Source: Blautia sp.
GTDB lineage: Bacteria; Bacillota; Clostridia; Lachnospirales; Lachnospiraceae
Direction of reading: 5' to 3'
NCBI GenBank assembly: GCA_029257775.1
Contig: JARIAQ010000012.1
Span: 1-55,957 of the forward strand
Length of the DNA stretch: 55,957 nucleotides
Shown: piece after piece, positions 17,217 through 24,881 of the stretch
Position numbering within the stretch: position 1 is the stretch's first letter
Layout: every line of letters starts with the position of its first letter
Program-made: the position numbers and the translations under genes
Notes under the pieces: generated by a model
What the model was told of the DNA's origin: nothing
What the model saw: only the letters and a program-made list of their open reading frames with translations
Database searches by the model: none

Positions 17217-17287
17217 GATTCATTTTACGGCGGGAATCGCCGAAAGTCCTATAAGACCTTGTTTTTATGGACTTTGCAACGTGTTGT
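17217..17287 (-). other. Structured queT leader upstream of the aptamer
   Basis: Between promoter and aptamer, AAGTCC/GGACTT and CGGCG/CGCCG arms form two adjacent hairpins. They are not part of the preQ1-I consensus. They could be an insulating structure, a second control element or an old attenuator; there is no T run after them. Confidence 0.4.
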
Positions 17288-17316
17288 AGTATATCATAAG
17301 TATTTTTGTTTTTCAA
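17288..17316 (-). promoter_or_regulatory. queT promoter, overlapping the end of the MATE gene
   Basis: Minus strand -35 TTGAAA (17311-17316), 17-base spacer, -10 TATACT (17288-17293). The -35 and spacer lie in the last codons of the MATE gene. Confidence 0.65.
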
Positions 17317-18664
17317 TGGTTTTTAGTAATCTGGACAATACAAACACTGCTGCTACTGCCAACACTACTTCTGCTACAAATTGAGCATAAGCCAATCCAT
17401 ACAACGGGAAGAAATAATTCAAAATATACAGTGCCGGTATTTCCAATATAATTTTTCTCATAATAGCAAAAATCAATGCCTCTTTTCCCATTCCTACAGA
17501 TTGAAACACACCCACTGCAAGAAAATCCATACACAAAAAGGGAAGACCCAGACAAAATCCTCTTAAAAATTTTGTCCCATAAGCAACAATTGCTTCATTG
17601 GACATAAACATTTCTGTCAGCTGTGCAGAACTTAAATAATAAAAAGCCGCTACAATGGTAATAAATCCCAGACTTGCTTTTGCCGCAAATACCAGAGTTC
17701 CCTTCATTCTTTTATGATTGCCACTGGAATAAGAATAACTAATAAGTGGCATAATCCCCTGAGAAATTCCCATAGCAATGTTCATGGGAACCATATTAAT
17801 TTTCTGTGTAATTCCCATTGCAGCAACTGCATCTGCCCCAAAAGAAGAGGTGAAATTATTTAAAATCGTCATTCCCGTAACATTTAAAAGATTCTGTATA
17901 GACGCCGGAATTCCCACTGCACAAATCCCATAAATAATCTTTCTATCCAGAGAAAGACGTTTCGGATCAACACACACAAATGTACTTTTCCTTTTCCTAT
18001 AAAGCAGTATAAAAAAATATAAACAAGCAAAACAATTAGACAAAAATGTGGCAAGCCCTGCACCTTCTGCCCCCATATCCATTCCCCACGGCAGTATAAA
18101 AATAGGGTCCAGAATAATATTCAAAAAACAACCGCTCATAGTTCCAATACTGGCATGCAATGCAGATCCCTCTGCTCTTACCATATACGCCATGACAACA
18201 TTTAGAATAGCAGGTACTGCACCATAAACGGATGTCCATCGTAAATATTCTCCTGTAGCTGCCATAGTATCTGAATTTGCTCCCAATATATGAAGCAAGG
18301 GAGCATTAAAAACAAAACATGCTCCTGCGAACAACGCACCAAATACCACTGCACAATAAAAACCCAACGCAGAACTTTTGTATACCGTTTCATAATCTTT
18401 TCTTCCCAAGGCTCGACTCATCATACTAGAGCTTCCCACACCAAAAAGATTATTTACTGCATTAAATGCCAGAAGCACCGGGGCCGCCAGCGTAACTGCA
18501 GCATTTTGAATTGGATCGTTACACATCCCTACAAAATACGTATCTGCCAGATTATAAAGCACCATAACAAGAGAACTAAGAATTGTGGGCACTGCTAACT
18601 TGGCAACTGCTTTTGGAATCGGCGTCTGTTCAAATAAAATAATTTTATCTGTATTTTCTGACAA
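17294..18664 (-). CDS. MATE family efflux transporter
   Basis: A 456-residue inner-membrane transporter with about 12 segments in two repeats. The N-lobe motif PTILSSLVMVLYNLADTYFV and the GVGSSSMMSRALGR loop are typical MATE features; such proteins export drugs or metabolites using sodium or proton gradients. The frame opens at a TTG further upstream (18685), but GGAGG sits nine bases ahead of TTG 18664, which I prefer. It follows the terminator of the SPFH gene with no clear promoter of its own, so it may be read by terminator read-through. The exported compound is unknown. Confidence 0.88.
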   Translation of the reverse strand: MSENTDKIILFEQTPIPKAVAKLAVPTILSSLVMVLYNLADTYFVGMCNDPIQNAAVTLAAPVLLAFNAVNNLFGVGSSSMMSRALGRKDYETVYKSSALGFYCAVVFGALFAGACFVFNAPLLHILGANSDTMAATGEYLRWTSVYGAVPAILNVVMAYMVRAEGSALHASIGTMSGCFLNIILDPIFILPWGMDMGAEGAGLATFLSNCFACLYFFILLYRKRKSTFVCVDPKRLSLDRKIIYGICAVGIPASIQNLLNVTGMTILNNFTSSFGADAVAAMGITQKINMVPMNIAMGISQGIMPLISYSYSSGNHKRMKGTLVFAAKASLGFITIVAAFYYLSSAQLTEMFMSNEAIVAYGTKFLRGFCLGLPFLCMDFLAVGVFQSVGMGKEALIFAIMRKIILEIPALYILNYFFPLYGLAYAQFVAEVVLAVAAVFVLSRLLKTIEKQKYL

Positions 18665-18685
18665 TGAATTTTTCCTCCATAACAA

Positions 18686-18714
18686 AACAAAAGGTCCGTA
18701 AGAACAGACCTTTT
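18686..18714 (-). terminator. Terminator or attenuator between SPFH and MATE genes
   Basis: Minus-strand AAAAGGTCTGTTCTTACGG pairs with its 3' arm GGACCTTTT, followed by GTTTTGTT. It ends the envelope-module operon; incomplete termination could feed the MATE gene. Confidence 0.75.
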
Positions 18715-18724
18715 AAGAATTCTT

Positions 18725-20239
18725 TTATTGCATATCTGCTTCAGTAACAGGATCTCCACAATTAGGGCAAAAACGTACACCATTGTTTTCTCCTGTCCAA
18801 CCACATTTATCACAAACCAGCCTTGTGGATTTTACCGGTTTCTTAGCTCCACAGTTAAAGCAGAAATTACCGGTGTTTACATTACCGCAAGAACATGTCC
18901 ATGTACTTGGTTCCTGTGGTTCAGGTCTCTTCGTTCCACAACTTGGACAAAAATTACCAGTTGCAACGTTACCGCAAGAGCATTTCCAGGAATCTGTACC
19001 ATTATTTTGCGGTTGCTGCATGGTTGGCTGCTGGGCTGATGGCTGCTGATACCCCATACCTGCCATCTGCTGTGGTTCCTGCTGAGGCATTTGTGACTGC
19101 ATAGGAGCTTGCTGTCCATATTGAGGATTGTACATTGGCTGTGAAGCGCCCATATTGCCAAGGCCTCCCATGCCTCCTCCCATAACCATGCCCATTCCCA
19201 TCATACTAGGAATACCGCCTTTTTCAGCACCTTTCGCAAATCCGGCCGCCATCTGTGATTGAATATCATAGTTCGCTGCACCGTTGGCAAGCATCATCAT
19301 TTGTTGCTGACGAGTGGAAATCATTTCTGCATCGGCCTCGGTTATATTTAAACCACTGCCTCCCACAGTAAAATCATAACAATCAAAACCGACTTTATAT
19401 AAGTCACTATCCTCTAACTGTTTGTTTACTAACCCAGCCAGACGAGTCATATTTTCGCCAACCATAATTTCATCATAAGCGATTTCCGAATCTCTTCCAA
19501 TTTCAGCCATTGCAATGGATACCGCCTGTGACATTTTTTGCCTTGTATTTTCAAAAAACGTTGTCAACGACTCAATAGATACAACTGCATTATTATCTCC
19601 TCCGGCATATTTTGCGCCATATAGTTCGTAAAAATCCAATGGTCTGGACAAGCGTACTCTGGCAGTACCAAAACCTTTTACATGTACCGTACAAACTAAA
19701 GGAGCTGGCAATCCTTCAAAACGCTGGGTATGTTTAAATGAAACATTTCCAACACCCCACTGCAATGCCTTATCTAATAACCCTGTATTAATAAAATAAA
19801 TACGCTGGGTATTTCTACGTTGACCGCCCATTTTAGTTTGTTCCCAAATTTCTTTTGCTACCCCTTTAACTCTATCACCGAACTTCCCATCTCCTGCGAA
19901 GAAAGAAGGAGCTAAAGATGTATCATAAAGAAATCGTCCAGGCTCCATACAAGCTTCCACAATTTTACCATTCTCAACGATAATCATACATTGGTTTACC
20001 TGAACATCAACCACGGAACCATTGGTAATCACATTTGCATCGTTTCCCTTATTTGCTGAACCATTTGGCTTTACTTGTTCCGCCCGTTTCATTAAAACAT
20101 CTCCAGCCATAGAACCTGACACAAAATATTCTTGATGCATTGCCTGTCCCAAAACGCCGCTTACGCCACCTACAAATCCACCTGTCGCATTAGATGCAGC
20201 ACCTTTTACTGCATTAATTGTACCCCTGATTAAACCCAT
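18725..20239 (-). CDS. SPFH-domain protein with three C-terminal zinc ribbons (YdjI-like)
   Basis: A 504-residue cytoplasmic protein. An SPFH/stomatin-like core (about 35-320) is followed by a Met/Gly/Gln-rich spacer (about 330-415). Three zinc ribbons lie in the last 90 residues (CSCG...CPSCG, CSCG...CFNCG, CDKCG...CPNCG). The domain order matches YdjI of Bacillus, a soluble SPFH protein recruited to the membrane by its operon partners in the phage-shock-type envelope response. The start follows AAAGGAA. Last gene of a four-gene operon; PspA, which heads the Bacillus operon, is absent here. The role in membrane integrity is inferred from the family. Confidence 0.85.
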   Translation of the reverse strand: MGLIRGTINAVKGAASNATGGFVGGVSGVLGQAMHQEYFVSGSMAGDVLMKRAEQVKPNGSANKGNDANVITNGSVVDVQVNQCMIIVENGKIVEACMEPGRFLYDTSLAPSFFAGDGKFGDRVKGVAKEIWEQTKMGGQRRNTQRIYFINTGLLDKALQWGVGNVSFKHTQRFEGLPAPLVCTVHVKGFGTARVRLSRPLDFYELYGAKYAGGDNNAVVSIESLTTFFENTRQKMSQAVSIAMAEIGRDSEIAYDEIMVGENMTRLAGLVNKQLEDSDLYKVGFDCYDFTVGGSGLNITEADAEMISTRQQQMMMLANGAANYDIQSQMAAGFAKGAEKGGIPSMMGMGMVMGGGMGGLGNMGASQPMYNPQYGQQAPMQSQMPQQEPQQMAGMGYQQPSAQQPTMQQPQNNGTDSWKCSCGNVATGNFCPSCGTKRPEPQEPSTWTCSCGNVNTGNFCFNCGAKKPVKSTRLVCDKCGWTGENNGVRFCPNCGDPVTEADMQ

Positions 20240-20263
20240 AATGTAAATTCCTTTCTTCTGTCA

Positions 20264-20989
20264 TTAAATTTCTTTTACATCTGTCACAACCCAATTTTCA
20301 ATAGTGTCTCGAAGGTGTTTTGTTCCACAATAGGGGCAAACTCCATCTGACTCTTTAATTGGGGCGCCACAACTTTTACATTGCAAAAATGCCATAGCAT
20401 CATACTCATTTCTAAGCTGTAGAGTATATTCAATTTCATAGAGCTTTTCTTTTCTTTCACCATTTATATCAAATCCAACAGATACTCTATATTTTAATGT
20501 GGCTGAGTTTAAAGATTTTTGGTAATCACTGATTGCTATATTGTTGATCTTTATATTTGTCAATGTAGCATATATTTTATCCCCAGTAGGAATTAATACT
20601 CTCTTAGAAACCTTTGCTTTTTCAAAATCAGCCTGGCCATGATATTTTATTTGTAAAAACTCCAATACAAAAGTTTGTATATCTGTATTGGCATCTTCTC
20701 TGTGAAAATCCTTAAAATCTTGCTGCACCTTTGCCAAACAAACAGATGTTGCACCACCTGTTGTCCTCACCGAAGGTGTATCATCTTTTATCGCCTCGAC
20801 AATACCCTGGGTGATTTCTTTGGCATATGGTCCCATCAAGTCACTGGCCTGTTTCATAACAGCATTTTCTGCTTTTTGTACCAAACGATTTTTTGCTCTT
20901 ATAATTGATTTTTTAATATATGTACATAATACACCTATAATTACTATGATAATTATCAGAAAAACAAATTTCCAAGTTCCCTCTTGCAT
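20264..20989 (-). CDS. Membrane-anchored Tim44-like protein with zinc ribbon
   Basis: A 241-residue protein with one N-terminal membrane segment (about 8-28), a Lys-rich linker, a Tim44-like domain (about 85-200; IQTFVLEFLQIKYHGQADFEKAKVSKRVLI) and a C-terminal zinc ribbon (CKSCGAPIKESDGVCPYCG). This layout matches the membrane anchors that partner YdjI-type SPFH proteins. Its ATG overlaps the TAA of the TPM gene by one base (TAATG), so translation is coupled. The zinc ribbons shared by this protein and two of its operon partners suggest that they assemble together. Confidence 0.78.
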   Translation of the reverse strand: MQEGTWKFVFLIIIIVIIGVLCTYIKKSIIRAKNRLVQKAENAVMKQASDLMGPYAKEITQGIVEAIKDDTPSVRTTGGATSVCLAKVQQDFKDFHREDANTDIQTFVLEFLQIKYHGQADFEKAKVSKRVLIPTGDKIYATLTNIKINNIAISDYQKSLNSATLKYRVSVGFDINGERKEKLYEIEYTLQLRNEYDAMAFLQCKSCGAPIKESDGVCPYCGTKHLRDTIENWVVTDVKEI

Positions 20990-21822
20990 TAAAATCTATG
21001 ACCTCCTCCCCCATGAGATTTCCCACTGGAAGACCGATGAGAAGATCCACCGGAAGATCCGCTACTTCCACTACTTCCACTACTTTGAGTTGATTTTTGG
21101 GTTCGTGTTGTAAACATACGGACATAATTTTCTTGCTTATCTCGAATTTCGTATCCATTCTCTGGTATATATCCACTGGCAGATGGAGCTATATTCGCCT
21201 TATTATGTGTATGAACAGCAAATATTACCCATACAACTGTAAAAATCATGGCAACCCCACTTGCTAATAAAACTTTTAATAAATACTTTTCTAAAAATAA
21301 TTTTATTGGAGTCATGTATGAAAAAGCTCTAGTTGCCATTGCACTGAAACATTGTTCATATTGCTTATTTTGAACATATGAATCACCAGCTGTTAATGCT
21401 TTCTCAATTTTATCATCCGATAACATTTCTATTGCTTTACCCATAGTATTGATATAGGTTGTTCGGTTATCAAAATCAATTATAAATGCAATACTATCCT
21501 CACTTTCCCCTGCAAGGATTTCTTCCATTCGATCATCTGAATAATGAATCACTGACTTTCCCTGCGCATCCTGTATGGTCAAAAATAAAACATTTAGTTT
21601 TGTCCCAATGCGCTTCGTTGATTTTTCTACCGTTTTAACAAGAGAATCCTTTTCTTGTTCTGTCAGTTTATTTGCCTCATCAACAATATATACATTTGCA
21701 TTTTTTAATGTTTGCTGCCTTTGTCCAGTCTTTTCTGCTGCCTGTATGGGAAAACAAAGAAATCCTGAAACCATAATTGCAAACAACAAAATAGTTAAAC
21801 TTCTAATTATATTCTTTTTCAT
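20989..21822 (-). CDS. TPM-domain membrane protein with Gly/Ser-rich tail
   Basis: A 277-residue protein. A signal peptide (about 1-28) precedes an extracytoplasmic TPM domain (about 40-170), with VYIVDEANKLTEQEKDSLVKTVE and YINTMGKAIEMLSDDKIEKAL. A membrane helix follows (about 183-205), then a short cytoplasmic tail ending in a Gly/Ser/His-rich stretch (SGGSSHRSSSGKSHGGGGHRF). TPM domains occur in photosystem II repair phosphatases and in bacterial envelope-stress proteins; here the domain faces outside. It lies between the zinc-ribbon and Tim44-like genes of the SPFH operon. Confidence 0.8.
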   Translation of the reverse strand: MKKNIIRSLTILLFAIMVSGFLCFPIQAAEKTGQRQQTLKNANVYIVDEANKLTEQEKDSLVKTVEKSTKRIGTKLNVLFLTIQDAQGKSVIHYSDDRMEEILAGESEDSIAFIIDFDNRTTYINTMGKAIEMLSDDKIEKALTAGDSYVQNKQYEQCFSAMATRAFSYMTPIKLFLEKYLLKVLLASGVAMIFTVVWVIFAVHTHNKANIAPSASGYIPENGYEIRDKQENYVRMFTTRTQKSTQSSGSSGSSGSSGGSSHRSSSGKSHGGGGHRF

Positions 21823-21837
21823 ATCATGGTCACCTCA

Positions 21838-22929
21838 TTATAGGAAAATTATTGCAACTATGGCCAGCAGAATATCAAACAAAAGAAAACGAATTCCTCC
21901 GTTAATCGCAAGCTTCTTCTTATCTATTGGAATCTTTCCTACGATTTTTCCTGTTTCACCATTAATTGCAAATTGATATTTCTGGCCATGATAGTCAACA
22001 TTTAGTAACCAAACGGGTAACATCACATATTCCGAAGAATATTGAGTTGTTTCAACACTCATCTTAGGACTAGTTAAAGTATATCTAGAAAAAGCACTTC
22101 TTGCCTTCGCCGTCATACTTTCCGTTGCTCTTGCTTTTGAACGTTCTTCACATTCTGTTTGTTCTACATCTGCTTGCTCCGCAAGAAAACCTGCCATATA
22201 CGCTGGATTATATTCTTTACATTTCTCATATGGAAATGGCTCTAAAGAATCCATCATTGCATTATCCAGCTTCTTTGAAGCATCTGTAGGAATATTCTCA
22301 AAAGTCCCTTCTGCTCTTAAAATCAGTTCATAAATACGATGTGTTGTAATAATTTCACTGGCCGTGGTTGTTCTTGATGTTGTTTCACCTTGAAATCGAT
22401 TCTCCACGTCCATTTTCATACTATTTAAATAATACGGAACGAATAATCCCTGAATTTTTTCTATAACACTATCCTCTTTGAACTGCTTCGGAGTATATTT
22501 TGAAGATGATACATATTCTTTATACTTTTCTGTAATTTCCCTCTTATTAATTCGAAAAGGGATACATTTCTTTGGTCTAAATTTCCCAACAGATTTTGAG
22601 GTAATAGAAATTGCTTCACCACAATAGGGACAAATAGTAGCCATCGTTGTTTTTAAAGTTATTACTTCACCGCCACATGTCTTACAATGATATAAAGACA
22701 TATCTTCCTCATTTGGCTGATACCCCTCCTCTTGACCTGCTTCTTCAAAAGATTCTTCCTGGGACTCACTTTCCTTCTCAGATTCATGATCTGTCCCATC
22801 ACTTTGAGCTGTCTGATCTTCAAATTCTGATGGATCATAGGAAGAACCACAATATTGACACTTCAAACAGTTCGCATCCGTATCCCAATACAACATTGCT
22901 CCACAATTTTTACAACTATAATTTTGCAT
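21838..22929 (-). CDS. Zinc-ribbon protein with C-terminal membrane anchor (YdjG-like)
   Basis: A 363-residue protein that starts with a TFIIB-type zinc ribbon (CKNCGAMLYWD...CQYCGS, residues 6-26), then an acidic segment (about 30-75) and a second ribbon (CKTCGG...CPYCG, about 82-105). A conserved globular part and a C-terminal membrane helix (about 340-363) follow. It matches YdjG-type partners of the Bacillus phage-shock operon. The AAAGGAG upstream is 25 bases from the ATG, unusually far, and TAA lies in frame just before the ATG, so the start is fixed but its ribosome site is poor. First gene of the envelope module; 39 bases after the acyltransferase-kinase gene. Confidence 0.8.
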   Translation of the reverse strand: MQNYSCKNCGAMLYWDTDANCLKCQYCGSSYDPSEFEDQTAQSDGTDHESEKESESQEESFEEAGQEEGYQPNEEDMSLYHCKTCGGEVITLKTTMATICPYCGEAISITSKSVGKFRPKKCIPFRINKREITEKYKEYVSSSKYTPKQFKEDSVIEKIQGLFVPYYLNSMKMDVENRFQGETTSRTTTASEIITTHRIYELILRAEGTFENIPTDASKKLDNAMMDSLEPFPYEKCKEYNPAYMAGFLAEQADVEQTECEERSKARATESMTAKARSAFSRYTLTSPKMSVETTQYSSEYVMLPVWLLNVDYHGQKYQFAINGETGKIVGKIPIDKKKLAINGGIRFLLFDILLAIVAIIFL

Positions 22930-22968
22930 ATTTTTTATCGTAAAGTAACGACGGCTCCTTTCTCTGTT

Positions 22969-24588
22969 TTAGTAATACTGGCGCACAATCTCCTGCATCT
23001 TTTCAAATTGTTGTTCCATTTCATCTACTAAACGGAACTGTGTACGAGCACGCACCAGATTATGCTCCGGATAAGCCGTTTTAAAATAAGTATCCCCTTC
23101 CAGATAATCTGTCAGGAAACGCATACCACATTCCAAAGTCATCAAACGAGCTCCCCATGGAAGGCTTTCAATTTCTTCTGGTGTAAGTACTCCCTCTGTT
23201 GCTTCCAGATATCCCTTTACATACAGTTCATACAAAGAAATATCAAAATGCATAAGATCAAGATTTCTTTCATCTTCCTCTGCTGTAGCCGCACCAAAAC
23301 GGATGGAATCACCGAAATCGTTTGCCGCTAATCCAGGCATAATAGTATCCAAGTCAATAATACAAAGTCCTTTTCCTGTATCTGCATCAAATAAAATATT
23401 ATTTAATTTTGTATCATTATGTGTTACTCGTAAAGGAAGCTTTCCTTCTTCCTGCTGTCTAACCAACACACCACAATCTGTTTCTCTTTCCAAAGCAAAC
23501 TTAATCTCGGAACGACAAGTAACCGCTCTGTTCTTAATATCACGCTTTACTGCTCGTTGGAAATTAGCAAAACGTTTCACCGTATTATGAAAATCAGGAA
23601 TGGTCTCTTTTAAGCTGGATGCCGGATAATCCCCAAGCTGCTTTAAGAAATGTCCAAAACTGCTTCCTGACTGATAAAACTGTTCTGGTTCTTCTACTAA
23701 CTGATAACATACAGAATTGGGAATATAGTTATAACATCTCCATGGCTGTCCTTCACTATCCTCAAAATAAGTGCAGCCATCCTTTGTTTTAATACAAGAC
23801 AAAGTTTCTCTGTCCGGATCTCCCCCTTCTTCTCTGATTACATTGCGAAGATACTCTGTTACACCAAAAATATTTTCCATAACTCCTGCTGGATCTTTAA
23901 ATACATTATTATTTACTCTTTGAAGGATATAAGCAAATTCCTCTCCAGCCTCTGTAGGCATGTAAACAGCATAAGTTTCATTAATATGACCTTCTCCAAA
24001 AGGTTTCACATAACTACACTGCGTTCCAAATCCAAAAGCATATAAAGCATCTTCCAGATTTCTATTTGTAACGCCATCAATCTTTCTTCTTGTGGAAAAT
24101 ACAACCTCTCCAGCCTCTACTTTGCGCTTTGCTTCAATATTACAATTAGCCTTTACAACACTGCCAAGACCAATATGTGCTCCCTTACCAACATGAGAAT
24201 CATGATCTACCACAGCACCACTATTTACAAGAACCCCTTGCTCAATAACCGTGTGGGTGTTAATAACTGCACGCTGCATAATAAAACTTCCATTGCCAAT
24301 CTCTGCACTGGGACTTACCACAGCTGATGGGTGGATAATTGCCGGCACTTTATAACCTGCTTCCATGAGTTTCTCTGTCCAATAAAGACGCATACCATTG
24401 TCTCCAAGAGCTGCCACTGCCGTATCATATTCACTTAGAAACGCCTGATAATCACAGCATTTTCCCACTACATCTTCACATTTTGCTGCATCATCTAAAA
24501 ATACAACCTTTGCATATCCTAAAAGTCTTGCCGTCTCCTGAATCATCTGTCCAAAACCGCCAGCACCTAAAATCAATAATCTTTTCAT
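22969..24588 (-). CDS. Fusion: PglD-like sugar acyltransferase and NahK-like sugar kinase
   Basis: A 539-residue two-enzyme protein. Residues 1-190 are a PglD/NeuD-type acyltransferase: a nucleotide-binding start (RLLILGAGGFGQMIQETARL) and a left-handed beta-helix of hexapeptide repeats with the VVDHDSHVG active-site histidine region. Residues about 195-539 are a phosphotransferase of the N-acetylhexosamine 1-kinase type: FGEGHINETY, the Brenner motif HNDTKLNNIL and the metal-binding IDLDTIMPG...DFGDSIR. Together they could phosphorylate an N-acetylhexosamine at C1 and acylate a sugar. The frame opens upstream to a TTG before the AAAGGAG; ATG 24588 is chosen by homology although that site is 35 bases away. 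GTG 24621 is the alternative. Confidence 0.8.
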   Translation of the reverse strand: MKRLLILGAGGFGQMIQETARLLGYAKVVFLDDAAKCEDVVGKCCDYQAFLSEYDTAVAALGDNGMRLYWTEKLMEAGYKVPAIIHPSAVVSPSAEIGNGSFIMQRAVINTHTVIEQGVLVNSGAVVDHDSHVGKGAHIGLGSVVKANCNIEAKRKVEAGEVVFSTRRKIDGVTNRNLEDALYAFGFGTQCSYVKPFGEGHINETYAVYMPTEAGEEFAYILQRVNNNVFKDPAGVMENIFGVTEYLRNVIREEGGDPDRETLSCIKTKDGCTYFEDSEGQPWRCYNYIPNSVCYQLVEEPEQFYQSGSSFGHFLKQLGDYPASSLKETIPDFHNTVKRFANFQRAVKRDIKNRAVTCRSEIKFALERETDCGVLVRQQEEGKLPLRVTHNDTKLNNILFDADTGKGLCIIDLDTIMPGLAANDFGDSIRFGAATAEEDERNLDLMHFDISLYELYVKGYLEATEGVLTPEEIESLPWGARLMTLECGMRFLTDYLEGDTYFKTAYPEHNLVRARTQFRLVDEMEQQFEKMQEIVRQYY

Positions 24589-24650
24589 TTGTTTTTGTGT
24601 AAAGCTTATAAAAGCCTTCACTTCTCCTTTCAAGAATAATATTTAGTAAT

Positions 24651-24678
24651 ATTATACCAGTATATTATCATCCGTCAA
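24651..24678 (-). promoter_or_regulatory. Promoter of the acyltransferase-kinase gene
   Basis: Minus strand -35 TTGACG (24673-24678), 16-base spacer, TG-extended -10 TATAAT (24651-24656). It predicts a leader of about 55 bases to ATG 24588 and may also drive the downstream envelope module. Confidence 0.75.
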
Positions 24679-24803
24679 TGTTGGCTTGCAATTTTATCCT
24701 CTATTTTTATTCTGTTCTGTATGTTTTTTATATTTTTCTGGTCTTATTCATGTAAAATTCATATTTTTTTAACATAGTTCAAAATTCGTACACGGAAATA
24801 TTG

Positions 24804-24832
24804 TTGACAAAGCACACTTATCGTACTATTAT
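24804..24832 (+). promoter_or_regulatory. GH30 promoter
   Basis: -35 TTGACA (24804-24809), 17-base spacer, -10 TATTAT (24827-24832), about 50 bases before the ATG. Confidence 0.75.
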
Positions 24833-24881
24833 TTTCCCATTGATATGCATAGTGCACAATGCAGGAATCAGGAGGGATTTC

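Noticed and set aside
24679-24803. Small RNA or hidden gene in the gap between the fusion gene and GH30
   Set aside because: Only AT-rich sequence between two outward promoters; no stable hairpin or conserved RNA motif seen.
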